Shown: positions 12,201-24,011 of the stretch, piece by piece
Position numbering within the stretch: the stretch's first letter is position 1
Layout: every line of letters starts with the position of its first letter
From: Sthenelais limicola
Taxonomy: Eukaryota; Annelida; Polychaeta; Phyllodocida; Sigalionidae
Direction of reading: 5' to 3'
Assembly (NCBI GenBank): GCA_942159475.1
Contig: OW804097.1
Coordinates: 114,018,582-114,082,581 of the forward strand
DNA length: 64,000 nucleotides
Program-made: the position numbers and the translations under genes
The notes under the pieces: generated by a model
What the model was told of the DNA's origin: nothing
What the model saw: only the letters and a program-made list of their open reading frames with translations
Database searches by the model: none

Positions 12201-12545
12201 GAGAAATTATTTATATGCCATCACAAAGTACATCGTAAGAGTAATCTGACTGTATCAGAGTTGTATATCTGAGGCTAATATTTCTATTTCCGAGGTATGG
12301 GTTATTTCAATGAATTTTAGTCAACGACCTGGGGGAAAATGTTGACATTTTGACCCATATTGATAAGTATGGCTGAAATACACTTTCAATGATATTATTT
12401 TTGCTCCATATTGTTCGAACAGATCTTAAAAAGCAGTACAAGTAGCTTTTTAAATCTTGTTTCTACTCTTATTGTAAGTGCTTGAAATTAATTTAATTAT
12501 TTATGGGAATCTGCAGAAATTGAGTTGCCATTCCGGTGAAAAAGA
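9285..12545 (+). repeat. 395-bp satellite array, about 8 units
   Basis: The anchor GAAATTAATTAAAGTATTTA recurs at 9320, 9715, 10111, 10506, 10902, 11298, 11693 and 12089, with a decayed last start at 12484. Spacings are therefore 395 or 396 bp. Each unit carries GGAGTGGCCGTTCCGG, GAATGAAAGAACCCAGAGAA, CGACCTGGGGGAAAATGTTG and TTTTTAAATCTTGTTTCTAC. Units fall into types distinguished by linked variants (ATTATAGACAC with ATCGTAAG and CTGAGGCTAA, versus ATTAGTGACAC with ACCATAAG and CCAAAACTAA). Units 3-5 (10111-11297) and 6-8 (11298-12483) form two successive trimers, so the array has higher-order structure. No unit encodes a long open frame. Confidence 0.95.
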
Positions 12546-12719
12546 AAATGAAAATGTCCTTATGAATGCAATAACATATGCACGGGGAGTGTTAGAGCAA
12601 CAGCATTGTGTGTTAACACAGATAGCCTCACACCACACCAATTGTGCTTTGGAATCTGGTATGGTTATTCAATATATACAGCTATTCATTTATTATTTGA
12701 ATTCTCTGAGATTGGTTTG

Positions 12720-14100
12720 AGGGTAATCCGAAAGGGGGTGTAATAGTTCATGATAATAAATAGTCAGTGAAATGGGAAGTTCACTGGTGCGATGTTACCA
12801 ACCCAATGACATCATATATAAGTACATGTATTTTAGGAAATTGACAACAGAGTTTAGAGCTGTGCTTTGGGATACTGACAATTTTCTCAGGACGTGCTGA
12901 TTTAATTATACAAAAAGAGTTTGTTTATATGTGATATAGTCTAATTACAAGCATTTTATATAGGATCATAATATATTTACTACAGATATTATCATTGAAT
13001 AATTTACAAAACCTAATTATTAAGAGCCTAGCACATAGGTTGATATATTGACTAAAATTATTAGCCTACATTATGTTCTATTGCTGAAAACAAATCCTAA
13101 ATACAAATACCTATTCATATGCCAAATATGAAGCTTCTGTGATTGATTTAAAGCTAATCCGAAAGGTATAAGCTAGAAAATGTAGTAGTGACGTACACCA
13201 GATCCTTTGTACAAAAATAGAAAATTTCTAAGGGTGCCCCCCTTACTTCCACACAAATCCCCCAACCAAAAACATCAACGAAAGCCCTGACTAGTCATAT
13301 AACTTCTACCCCTACAATTTAAAAAAGATTTATATAGGGTTTGGAACGTTTTCTGGCAGGCAACTTCATTTTGTTGGTAGCAAACTGTTTTTATTCTTTA
13401 TTTCGACCACTGACATATAATCATATTTTGTTCCAGTTCCTTTATACTTGCAAAACCAAAAGGGATATGTAAGTACATATAGGGGGATTTAAATAAAGGC
13501 CAATTAATTTTATTTTTGATGGTAAAGTACAGTGCAGATATGCGGGCAAGTGACTTTTGTGACCAAATGTATTTCTCTCCCAGTTTATAGTGCTTCATGG
13601 GCGGCGGGGGTACACCTCCAACCTCTCCCACGCCTCCCCCTTCATGGGCGGCAGGGGTAACACCACCGATCCCTCCCATTGGCAGGGGTAACACCTGACG
13701 GTGTCAGGTGGTATTTGCGCGACATTTCTTCCACATTAACATTGATACAAAAGGTCATATTGTCATTTGTATGTGGGCGGTATAAATTATAGCATAAATT
13801 AACATGTTGGCGATGATTGTAGACTGTAGTGTAGGTCGGTATAGCGTGTCTTCCCTCCTAAGACTAAGTTAGTAAGTAGGCTAAGACTTAGGCCTAGTCA
13901 CCAACTCGTTAAAACATTGGTTTTAATGCTTCACATTGCAAGTTTAACTTTCCTTACCTGTTGTTGCAGCTATACACACAAATAGCACTTAATATCCAGT
14001 CGTTCTCATGGTGAATTTGGTCCAATAATTTCGAAAACAAGCCTTGAGTTCATCTAAATCTGGCGCTACTGCTTGATCTCAAAATGGCCGCCGCTATTAT
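12720..14100. other. No gene recognised
   Basis: Mostly unique AT-rich DNA. A short segment at about 13595-13700 repeats CATGGGCGGC(A/G)GGGGTA-like units and reads open on the minus strand, but only because of glycine-rich repetition. Near 14083 an ATGGCCGCCGCT start context lies in a GC-richer patch; its frame ends after 16 codons. Confidence 0.4.
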
Positions 14101-14207
14101 CGCCGAATCTCGCCAGGTGTCGCAAATGACGTGAGTTTGCCACTGCTACTCACTAGGGGCGCAGAACGCAGCCGAGACACACATAGCGCTGAACAAACAT
14201 TCCCGCG

Positions 14208-14262
14208 AGCCAGGTTTCCTATCCATTCTCATTACAAATCCGTGGTTTAGGCAACTCTGAGA
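14208..14262 (-). repeat. Dispersed repeat, inverted relative to 6846-6905
   Basis: GTTTCCTATCCATTCTCATT and ACAAATCCGTG are the reverse complement of bases near 6872-6905. GGCAACTCTGAGA follows. The minus-strand frame over this segment is repeat translation. Confidence 0.55.
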
Positions 14263-14871
14263 GGTGTTTAACAGCTTAAGTCTCTGATTAAAGATAGTGA
14301 CACGGACATATCGATAATTCTTGTCTTCTACTGTAATAGTCTTCTTTGAGCAAGGAACAAACAAGGTGCTTCACAGACAGCCAGGTTTATTATGAACCTA
14401 ATCACATAATCAATCATATTTATACATGAAACGCAGACCCAAAGCAGGCCAGAGTCTCAGATGACTGAAGCGAATCGTAAAGAGTCTCAGCGACTCAAAA
14501 CGAATCGTGAGGCGATTCATTAACAAAGCAATAATTATGTTTGATAAAACCTGACTCTGAAAATGAGTCGCACCCGAATCGCAAGAGGCAATTCGCTAGA
14601 TGACCAAACTCTTATAATTGGAAGCTAGTTATGTAGAATTAATTTCCCCAGATAACCCCCTATTAAGATTCTGCAGCAATATATACCCTAACCCTGGCAT
14701 CACCCTGGGTGATTAGACTATCATTGTTTAGTCACCTTTAGTGACCGTTAGTGACATACCCCCACCCTGGCCCCGACCCTGGGTGAATATCATTGTTTAG
14801 TGACCGATATATACCCCCACACCGGGTGGATATCAGATGTGAACTGAATCCATCCCAGCATAACTGCCACC

Positions 14872-15075
14872 AGTCTAGGTCCAAAGTTGAGAGAGTCCCT
14901 CCAAATGAAGGGAAAGCTTCTCGCCTCAAACCACAGAGTGCCATTATAATTCCATTAAGACCGCAAAATACCATTATATTCCCTTTAAAACGCCATCCTA
15001 GGCGAGAAAGCCGATTAGCGAAGTAGGCGTCCAATCACTGACATACTATTTGTATCTGATCTGATGGTTTGGGAC
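14872..15075 (+). repeat. R7 repeat, about 200 bp
   Basis: Starts AGTCTAGGTCCAAAGTTGAG and continues through GAGAGTCCCTCC, GGGAAAGCTTCTCGCC and AAGTAGGCGTCC to CACTGACATACT. The same order appears at 48683-48800 (plus) and reversed at 57015-57205; a terminal block also lies at 56365-56405. The TCTAGGCCCAAA end repeatedly marks the boundary, so this is probably one end of a DNA transposon. Confidence 0.6.
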
Positions 15076-15191
15076 CTAGAGTGGCAACGGACATGCGCAG
15101 TGTCATATACAAATCCCCTATAGCTAGATATCCAGGTCTATCATCAAGGCCTACATTATAGTATAGATCTCTTATAGTGCACTCCATGCAT

Positions 15192-15426
15192 GGGTCAGAT
15201 CTTCAGAAAATGTACAACTCGCCTTCACCAATCCTCTCAAATAACCCCCATTTAAGACAGAAGTCAGCTTCAAAATGCAGTTTAACATAACAGAACTGAT
15301 ACTTTGAATCAATGGGAAACCAAATATACTCAGATATACCCGGAATTCATCATTTCTCAGCCTGATTTAGCAGAATTTACTAAATCTGTTGATCTGCTAA
15401 TTGTCCATTTTCTGACAATCTGACCC
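15192..15426 (-). mobile_element. R1 MITE copy
   Basis: Starts GGGTCAGATCTTCAGAAAAT, then ACTCGCCTTCACCAATCC, and ends GACAATCTGACCC. Confidence 0.88.
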
Positions 15427-15607
15427 TATTATGGCGTCCAATACTCATTGTCATATATCAATTATCATAAATAACCTATCAATACGCTCCTCTGATCTTC
15501 TCTATGTCTTATTGTACTCGGACTGAGAATGCACAACAGAAAGAAACCACAAAAACCAGAGAGAAAAAAACGTCAGTGGAGTAAAGCCTTAGCGAGCATA
15601 TATATAA

Positions 15608-15842
15608 GGGTCAGATCGTCAGAAAATGTACAATCGGCAGCACTACACATTTAGTAAATTCTGCTAAATTAAGCTGAAAAATGGTCAATACTAGGTATAT
15701 GTGAATATATTTGGTATTGGGTGGATTAAAACAATCTGTTTGGTTATGTTTAATTGTATTTTGAACCAGATTTTTGTATTAAATCTGGGTTATTTGCGAG
15801 GATTAGTGAAGGCGAATTGTACATTTTCTGATGATATCCCCC
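15608..15842 (+). mobile_element. R1 MITE copy with ATAA duplication
   Basis: Full-length 235-bp copy, GGGTCAGATCGTCAGAAAAT to GATGATATCCCCC, flanked by ATAA at 15604-15607 and 15843-15846. The open frame from 15701 runs through repeat sequence and is not a gene. Confidence 0.92.
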
Positions 15843-16015
15843 ATAACTATTGTTTACGAGTTAAACGTGTGCGTCCTCTTTTTGTTCAACTAAAACATTT
15901 TATGAAGAGATTTCGCTCATAAGGGGTTTTTTCCCCGGGATATCTCCAGGTTCTAACTGACTACAGAGTGTCTATAAGAGTAAAGTCGGTCAAGCATACT
16001 GTTAGAAACACGCAT

Positions 16016-16252
16016 GGGAGTTAGATTTTCAGAAAATGTACAATTGGCAGAAGTGAACATTTAGTAAATTCTGCTAAATTAGGCTGCAATTTGGTTAATA
16101 CTAGGTAAATTCGAGTATATTCGGCATTGCATTGATTCTAGCAATCTGTTTGGTTAGGTTGAACTGTATTCTGAACTTTATTTTCGTCTGAAATTTGGGT
16201 TATTTGAGAGGATTAGCCATGTTGAATTGTACATTTTCTGAAAATCTGACCC
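16016..16252 (+). mobile_element. R1 MITE copy
   Basis: Begins GGGAGTTAGATTTTCAGAAA and ends GAAAATCTGACCC. The interior carries GCATTGCATTGATTCTAGCA, the diagnostic of the second R1 subfamily. Confidence 0.88.
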
Positions 16253-16685
16253 ATGTATGTATTGTGACATGTAAACTTGGCCACGTGCTGACAAAATCCC
16301 TGTGATTGTGGAAACACACATATATGCATTGAAGCCCGCAAAGATCCCTTGATATATCTATCCTTATATGTTACTAAATATATATATGTATATATATTCA
16401 TTGCATTGACACCTGAACTCTGTTGGTAGCAACCAGTTAACTAAGTGGTTCCCGCGTTCCAGCACTCTCCAACTCGGTGCGGAACGATTCAGACTTGGAA
16501 TTTTTTTCAGAATTCAGAATCCTTGCCACAAAACAGGTGGAGGCTACTAATATTGTATAACTATTCCATGAAGGTAAACATCGATCATCATGAATTAAAC
16601 ATTGGGACCTCAAAATAGATATAAAATTATAAAGATTGTGAGAGTAGTATTGTAGAGTTAATGCATATTTTGTCTGTATTTGCAG

Positions 16686-16729
16686 GTTTTACGAAGGAAA
16701 CCATTCTATAGTCCAATCCCGAGAATAAG
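16686..16729 (+). other. Possible 44-nt micro-exon
   Basis: The segment lies between TTTTGTCTGTATTTGCAG and AAG|GTAAGC, which are good acceptor and donor matches. One frame is open and reads VLRRKPFYSPIPRI. No neighbouring exon was found, so this may be chance. Confidence 0.15.
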
Positions 16730-16739
16730 GTAAGCTATG

Positions 16740-18340
16740 TCTTGCACTGTCTGCGGCAATGATTGCACAGTTTCCACTGTCTGTGATAATGTATATAAGG
16801 AAGACATATACACATACATGGGACATGAAGAAATAAGCGCAAAACTGGAGTATTGTGTTTAAATATCTTTATTCCAGCCAAACAATATAATATACACTGT
16901 TCTCCATTGTAGCTCTACATCAAGCTATAGTAATCATAAATCGAAATAAAGTATTCAGTCAGTCGTTATGTTTCAGCGATACTCATAGCAAGAAAACAGA
17001 TGGGTTGGCATTTCAACCCAATATACGAACGAAACGCGAAATACGCACAAATATAATATTCAAAATCCTACTTGTACCAAATTGCATCAGCAAATATCAA
17101 ATATTTAATAAATAACAGTTAAAGGTCATATATTTTAATTTCTTCATCTACTCATATTTCCATATGTATCTCCCAGTCTCAATTTGATGTTGATGCTAAT
17201 ACAACGCTAAAAAAACACAATTTATATGAGCAGATATGAGCAGAAAACCAACGCCCCCTAACTCTCATCCCTCCAAATCTGTGATGTCATGAGAGGTATA
17301 ACAACATTTTGCTCAGAGACAGAGAGGCCTCACTAATTAATAACATGTAGGGAGCTTATCAAAGTCAAGAGCCAACATCACCCCTTCAATTCACATTCTT
17401 CCCGCTTTTGGAGGAATACACCCCCGCTGAGCTCAGCTCCTGGGACAGACCAGCAGCTGCTGCTAATCTATACCTTTGAAGACCCAACTGGACATTGAGA
17501 TTAGGCGGTCGGGTGATGTGGCATCATGCAGAGCTGTCACATAATTGTGGTTAGACCCAATTAAGATAGAATTCCATATGTTGAGGAAAGGCTTGAAATT
17601 TGTGACTGCACATGTAAATAACTTTTTCTTTGCCCTAGAAATCATGTCTACAATTCGCTTATGAATTACCCATTTATATGAGAGGAAGCTACACTTGTGC
17701 TTATAATACTGTAGGTATTGGAGAGTAAAACATGAAAGCTTTCCTTGGGAAATGAAGGGTTTTCTATCATAAGTGGCCTTTCAGTATATCTATAGTACAG
17801 GACCCATGCATGACCAGATGTGCCAGTACCGCTGGTGACATCACATATCTCTATGTTTTGCCTGGATATAGCTCCAGTGGCACCCTGCTGTGATTTTTTC
17901 CCCTCACCACTTTAATCGGCTATTTTTATAATAGAATATCAAATAAACTTTTAAGTTGTGAGAGGAAGTTTATCACATTAATGGGAACTAATAGAAAGTG
18001 GAAAGTTGCCCTAAACTTGCTTGATACCCTTTAAATAGGTACTAAATCCCTAATTATGGAGGTCCAGCATTAGCCACCCGCCACCATTGGATTATGTACT
18101 ACCTATTGTTCCTATTCTATTGAGAATAAATCAGGGTTTTCTTTTCATAACTCTGCCCATAATTTGAATTTTTTTTTTATTTGAGTACTGATTTATTTCT
18201 ATAAGGAGGGCGCCTCTGATAGGCTAATTTTAAAGAGAGTGAAAGACAACTAAAATTTTCGGTTCTCGTTGCTAATATAACTCACTAGTGAAATACGCAC
18301 TATGCGTAACTCAATCTATATATACGTTTTTTCACAGCAA
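16740..18340. other. No gene recognised
   Basis: Unique AT-rich DNA without window-wide repeats. All open frames are short and lack any recognisable domain. Confidence 0.5.
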
Positions 18341-18349
18341 TGCGTATAT

Positions 18350-18584
18350 GCGTCAGATCTCCAGAAAATGTACAATTCGTCTTCACCAATCCTCTCAAAT
18401 AACCCACATTTAAGACAAAAAAAAGCCTCGAAATACAATTCAACATAACAGAACTTGTACTTTAAATCAAGGGAATACCAAATATACTCAGATATACCAG
18501 GCATTCATCATTTCTTATTCTAATTTAGCAGAATTCCCGAAATGTGTAGAGCTGCCAATTATACATTTTCAAACGATCTGACCC
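18350..18584 (-). mobile_element. R1 MITE copy
   Basis: Starts GCGTCAGATCTCCAGAAAAT (terminal G run altered) and ends ACGATCTGACCC. Confidence 0.86.
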
Positions 18585-18859
18585 ACATAATAGAGGAACA
18601 TAAAACACATTCACCAACGTATAGTAGCTATGCTGACAGTTCATTTTGTGAAAAGTATTGAAAAGAAAAAAGAACTTATCGCAGCGTATAAAAGTTTCAT
18701 CTTTAGCACTGCACCTGTCTTTTCCCGACGGCTGTTCTATACCAACTGTTTATATACTTGCTACTTCCTACAGTGAACAATTAAAGTAGACATAAAAGGA
18801 CGCTAACCGGCAGACGGGACGTGTGCAACACCAGAATATTAAATAGCAAGATAGGATAC

Positions 18860-19094
18860 GGGTCAGATTTTCAGAAAATGTACAATTGGCAGCTGTACAC
18901 ATTTAGTAAATTCTAATAAATTAGGCTGTCATTTGGTCAATACTAGGTAAATTCGAGTATATTTGGCATTGCAATGATTCTAGCAATCTGTTTGGTTAGG
19001 TTGAACCGTATTTCAAACTTTATTTTCGTCTGGAATTTGGGTTATTTTAGAGGATTGGTGAAAGTGAATTGTACATTTTCTGGTGACTTCACCC
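18860..19094 (+). mobile_element. R1 MITE copy with ATAC duplication
   Basis: 235 bp, GGGTCAGATTTTCAGAAAAT to GTGACTTCACCC, flanked by ATAC at 18856-18859 and 19095-19098. Confidence 0.92.
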
Positions 19095-19099
19095 ATACA

Positions 19100-20183
19100 T
19101 GAATACACTCATAAAGATTTGTGATGTGGCACAAAAAAATCGAAAGTCGAAAACAAAATGGATTTTCAGATATAAGCCATCATTTTTTTAAACAATTTTA
19201 TTTGATTTTCACGATGTGATAGGTCTCATGTCCTATAAAGGTTTGTACAAATTTAAGGTTTAACTTCGATACAAATTACAAGTATAACCAGAGTCGCTCT
19301 TCCTTTTGTGAAGAAGCAACAGATTACGTATATTAGTACAAGTATATCTACGATTTTGTGTTGCATTTAGGCCCCTAATCTAAAAGAAATCACACATACA
19401 TTTATAATAACAATACATTTCGCTGTGAATAAGAATCATTCGTAAATTAATTAACACTGATTTAGTATATCAATATGGTCTTTCTCGTTAAATTAACATA
19501 ATAGCTAGAGTTCCATGCCATAAGTTTCAGATCAAAACCAGTTTGGCATTAGTTTATCCAGTTATCGTTCGATTTGAGATGTGATTTTAACAAAGCCCAT
19601 GTCATATGTTTGGCATTTATAGGAAGCTTGTTCCATGGCCTTGGACCTTGATACTGTGGCGATTTTGATAATTGTTCAGATCTTGGGTTTTAATAACCAG
19701 ATTTATACCCTCAGCTTGCCTGCTAGCACGAGGCATATCCTGAAAATATTTTGAAAAGATTTGATTAATTAAGTGGATTCCAACTATGTTAACCTTGAGG
19801 AAATCATCCAAAAAGTATTTATATATTTCATGTTTGGTTTAGAACAAGAAAGTATTGCAATATAGCTGGTTGGACAATTACTAGTCAAGTAGCTAAATAT
19901 ATGATATACACGGTTTTCATTTATTTATAGTTGTATACAGTTTATATAAATTATTTCTATTCTGTTTTGTAACATCAAAGAGTGAGTGGGTCAGATCTTC
20001 CAACTCCTTTCACCATATCAAATCTTCAATGCTGTATTACGTAATTGAAAGGTCATGGTCAAGGTGAAAATTAGATACCTAATCTGATCCTTGATAAATT
20101 AGGGATAGCAAAGGCCACGTCCTTTTAACAGCAATTAAGATTAAATTAAATCTACTTTTCCCATTATCATGGACCATACACAA
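19100..20183. other. No gene recognised
   Basis: AT-rich DNA. It starts with a faint R2-like block (TTTGTGATGTGGCACAAAAA) and contains a short R1 start stub near 19987 (GGGTCAGATCTTCCA). Nothing else was recognised. Confidence 0.45.
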
Positions 20184-20411
20184 CAGATGTTCAGAAAATG
20201 TCCAATCAACTGCTCTACACATTTAGGAAATGCTGCTAAATTGGGCTGAAAAATGTCCAATACCACGTTTGTGAATGTATTCTCTATTGACTTGATTCAG
20301 ACAATTTGTTTGGTTATGTTGAATTGAATTGTGAACCGTATTTATATCCTAAATGTGTGTTATTTGAGAAGAATGGTGAAGTTGAATTGTACATTTTCTG
20401 GCGATTTCACC
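20184..20411 (+). mobile_element. R1 MITE copy, decayed ends
   Basis: Interior matches R1 from TTCAGAAAATGTCCAATC to GGCGATTTCACC. The outermost G run on the left is lost. Confidence 0.8.
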
Positions 20412-20668
20412 TAGAATTGTAATATTGTCTGGTTGTTTGTTCAAACTGTATGACCCACCAGCTTAAGAAGTGACACTCGTTTTACATCAATTCCATTTCA
20501 ATGGTGAAATTATTCACCTTTTTACTAAAGGAATACAGATGAAAAATGTATAGAATGAATCATACCCTCGGGCAAGCTTGTCTGTAATTGATACAGAAAT
20601 GACGAAAAATACTTTACTGAATAGACGTGTTATATAGTCGTGAGGCATAGCTGTATAAACCAGTTCTT

Positions 20669-20903
20669 GGGTGAAGTTACGAGAAAATGTGCAATTCACT
20701 TTCGCCAATCTTCTCAAATAAACCAAATTTCAGACCAAAATAAAGTTCAAACTACAGTTCAACCTAACCAAACAGATTGCTAGAATCAATGCAATGCTAA
20801 ATATACTCGAATTTACCTAGTATTGACCAAACTGCAGCCTAATTTAGCAGAATTTACTAAATGTGTATAGCTGCCAATTGTACATGTTCTGACACTCTGA
20901 CCC
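20669..20903 (-). mobile_element. R1 MITE copy
   Basis: Starts GGGTGAAGTTACGAGAAAAT and ends GACACTCTGACCC. The interior GATTGCTAGAATCAATGCAA marks the second subfamily. Confidence 0.88.
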
Positions 20904-21269
20904 TGTAGTTTCACACTCTTAACAAGAATGTTTCTACGAAAGCCAAACATTTCTTTTAATGTTAAACAGATGCTTGTTTGAATACATGATATCATCGGTA
21001 CTTTACAGAATATTCTAACAACAGTCTAAGAGTGCACTGGACCCATTCATACAAACCGTCCACCGTCATGATCTCATGTATATACTCGTGATGACCAACA
21101 AAGAACCATTTGTGTGTGTGAACCTTGCATCACGCCAGGCTGGGCCAGCACGTAACTCACACAGTGGGACAGACCCTCTTAAAGCTACATTCTCAGCTAT
21201 TACAACAACAAATCTCACCAAACTTACACATATTGTGACTTATAGGACTGAGTTCATCAATTTTCTAAG

Positions 21270-21842
21270 TGGGTTAAATCACCATTTCTCTCAAATAATC
21301 AATATTTAAGAGTAAAATGAGGTTCAAAATAAAATTGAACAAAACCAAACAGATTGTTTGAATCAATGCAGTACCAAATGCGATGTGTTTCGGGAAAATG
21401 AGTCATAAGTCGCAAAAAATAGATTTTGAGATACCATTATATTTGAAAAGATGAGATCAAGCCGATTCCAATGATAGTAAACATTCTAATAATCTTATAA
21501 GTATTTCTAGATTTTCAGTTTGATATTTTCGTTTTTGAAAAAAAAAGTTTCTAATATTTCTGGGGGTCAATAAAAAGTAAAGTAAATGTAGTCTATATAA
21601 GGACCTTTAAAACTAAAGGATATATTACATAGTTTGTCGTGGAATTTAATACATCAATTGATATACCTATAAGTGATCAAGCTACCCAAACATCAGAACA
21701 TTCCAATAATTTGATCTTGTGAAAAAAAACACTGAAAAGTATCAATTTTGCGACTTTTGACTCATTTTCCTGAAACACATCACAAATAAAATGCGACATA
21801 CCTAGTATTGGCCAAATTTAGCAGAATTTACTAAATGCATGT
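21270..21842 (-). mobile_element. R1 remnant split by an R2 insertion
   Basis: The left part (CTCTCAAATAATCAATATTT to GCAGTACCAAATG) is interrupted by the R2 copy. The right part then resumes at CGACATACCTAGTATTGGCC and ends near GAATTTACTAAATGCATG. AAATGCGA occurs at both junctions and may be the R2 target duplication. Confidence 0.75.
21377..21786 (-). mobile_element. R2 MITE, full length, nested in R1
   Basis: Begins ATGTGTTTCGGGAAAATGAG and ends CCTGAAACACATCACAAA. The interior is the reverse of the copies at 5106 and 7133 (GATCAAGCCGATTCCAATGA near the left here). Confidence 0.85.
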
Positions 21843-21846
21843 AAAA

Positions 21847-22253
21847 CGCACAATGGACGCGCAATGGACGCAGAATGGACGCACAATGGACGTCACAATG
21901 GACGCACAATGGACGCACAATGGACACACAATGGACACACAATGGACGCACAATGGACGCACAATGGACACACAATAGACACACAATGGACGCACAATGG
22001 ACGCACAATGGACACACAATGGACGCACAATGGACGCCACAATGGACACACAATGGACGCACAATGGACGCCACAATGGACGCACAATGGACGCACAATG
22101 GACGCACAATGGACGCACAATGGACGCACAATGGACGCACAATGGACGCCACAATGGACGCACAATGGACGCACAATGGACGCCACAATGGACGCACAAT
22201 GGACGCACAATGGACGCCACAATGGACTTACAATGGACGCACAATGGACGTGT
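21847..22253 (+). repeat. 11-bp minisatellite (ACAATGGACGC)
   Basis: About 37 head-to-tail copies of ACAATGGACGC with single-base variants (ACAATGGACAC) and occasional 12-mers (ACAATGGACGCC). Because 11 is not a multiple of 3, several frames on both strands stay open at once and give spurious repeated peptides such as WTHNGRTMDAQ. It begins exactly where the R1 remnant ends. Confidence 0.95.
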
Positions 22254-22477
22254 TATGGAGGCAGTCTTAGTTCGTGTGCACTAGCGGGGCTCAGTCACAC
22301 ACACACTGTTTGTGGGAGATGTTTATCATTCAGTTCACTCCACCCAGCAGCTCACATAAAGACAAACACAGATAAGAAGATTGAACCTAAACACCCCGGC
22401 TAGTCACACCAGTTTAATACCAGGGTGATATAGAGTGGATGTAGTCTTAAAGCACCATTCTCAGCTATCATGATAGA

Positions 22478-23105
22478 CAGGTCGGGGAAGGAGAAAGAGA
22501 GAGACAGGGAGAGAGGAAGAGAGGGAGAGAGAGAGGGAGAGAGAGGGGGAGAGAGAGGGCGAGAGAGGGCGAGAGAGAGGGCGAGAGGGGGAGAGTGGGG
22601 GAGAGAGAGGGAGAGAGGGAGAGAGAGAGATGGAGAGAGGGAGAGAGAGAGATGGAGAGAGGGAGAGAGAGAGATGGAGAGAGGGAGAGAGATGGAGAGA
22701 GGGAGAGAGAGAGGGGGAGAGAGGGAGAGAGAGAGAGAGGGGGAGAGAGGGGGAGAGAGAGGGCGAGAGGGGGAGAGTGGGGGAGAGAGAGGGAGAGAGG
22801 GAGAGAGAGAGATGGAGAGAGGGAGAGAGAGAGATGGAGACAGGGAGAGAGAGAGATGGAGAGATGGAGAGAGATGGAGAGAGGGAGAGAGAGAGGGGGA
22901 GAGAGGGAGAGAGAGATGGAGAGAGGGAGAGAGAGAGATGGAGAGAGGGAGAGAGAGAGATGGAGAGAGGGAGAGAGAGAGATGGAGAGAGGGGAGAGAG
23001 AGAGGGAGAGAGGGGAGAGAGAGAGGGAGAGGGAGCGAGAGATTGAGAGAGGGAGGGAGAGATTGAGAGAGGGAGGGAGAGATTGAGAGAGGGAGAGAGA
23101 GGAGG
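22478..23105 (+). repeat. GA-rich tract with ~24-bp minisatellite structure
   Basis: About 630 bases of nearly pure purine on the plus strand, built from GAGAGAGGGAGAGAGAGA with a GATGGA punctuation, so it is a degenerate minisatellite rather than a plain dinucleotide run. Such homopurine tracts can adopt triplex structures. The Ser/Leu/Pro-rich or Arg/Glu-rich open frames over it are artefacts of composition. Confidence 0.95.
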
Positions 23106-23598
23106 TTAGACATTTCTATCTAACAGCTCCTACCCACTTTATTAACATAACTTCCAGGGAGAACCAACCTGTTTTTAACTGTCCGAAGAACGGGTACTTT
23201 GGTAGTACCTCAAAGAGGAAGCGATCAATTCCCAAATTGCTTTCCTCTTATTATTTACTAGATTAGCGCGTCTAAAGAGACCATCTCGCTATTGGACCAC
23301 AAATCGTTCAGTCCCAAGGGTGGTTGCAATAGAGAGGTTTCACTGTACTATTACTCCGATGTGGGAAGCTCATAATCTGAATAAAATCTTTTTTTTTTAT
23401 ATTCGCGCTTATGTTCTCAGGAAAGGAATCTTCCCAGTCCAGTTTGGCCAATAAAGTCTGCCAAAGTCTATTGATCCTGAAACCCATCTTTTCTCAGTGT
23501 TCCTCTCTTTACTTCTGTAGTTCTTTACATTCTTTTGTTTCCCCACACCTACGCCTACCATCTGTCTAGTGTCTGTATTCTCATGCATGGATATATAT

Positions 23599-23670
23599 AT
23601 ATGTTGGACATTTTCCGGGGACTTTACCCATGTATACATGGGTCAAGTCCCCGGAAAATGTCCAACATAT
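23599..23670. repeat. 72-bp near-perfect palindrome
   Basis: Two 36-bp arms with no spacer and one mismatch, centred at CATGTATACATG. The left arm contains TGTTGGACATTTTCC and the right arm GGAAAATGTCCAACA. It is formed by an R1 terminus stub facing the start of the R1 copy at 23640 head to head. Confidence 0.9.
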
Positions 23671-23873
23671 TTTCATCAATCCTCACAAATTACTTAAATT
23701 AAAATAAAAATCAGGTTCAAAATTCGGTTCAGCACAAGTGAACAGATCCCTTGATGCAAGGCAATATAAAATATACCCAGATATACCAAGTACTTATCAT
23801 TTTTAGCCCTAATTTAGCAGAATGTAACAATTGTGCAGGGTTGCTGATTGTACGTTTTCTGACGACCTGACCC
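23640..23873 (-). mobile_element. R1 MITE copy
   Basis: Starts GGGTCAAGTCCCCGGAAAAT and ends CGACCTGACCC. Its left terminus is the right arm of the palindrome at 23599-23670. Confidence 0.85.
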
Positions 23874-24011
23874 TTATGACAAGCCCCTAGCAACCAGAAA
23901 TGAACATGACAACAGCTGTGGAGCCTGCACACCTTGCCAGACATGCGCAGTGGCTGATTGGCAACAAAGCATTCATCTTCCCTTTGTCTTGTCCTTCTGT
24001 AGATTTCTGCT

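Noticed and set aside
9285..12545. CRISPR array
   Set aside because: Units of 395 bp are contiguous without spacers, in animal DNA; it is a satellite.
14083..14130. ATGGCCGCCGCT as the start of a gene
   Set aside because: The frame closes after 16 codons and no convincing donor or downstream exon was seen.
15701..15922. Recurrent frames such as MNIFGIGW...LGYLRGLVKANCTFS
   Set aside because: The same peptide arises from many R1 copies, in both orientations and with different breaks, so it is translated MITE.
21802..22403. Long overlapping open frames on both strands over the 11-bp minisatellite
   Set aside because: An 11-bp period without stop codons keeps every frame open; the peptides are only the repeat read in turn.
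22400..23113. 200+ codon Ser/Leu/Pro or Arg/Glu-rich frames
   Set aside because: They lie wholly in the GA-rich tract and have no non-repetitive sequence.
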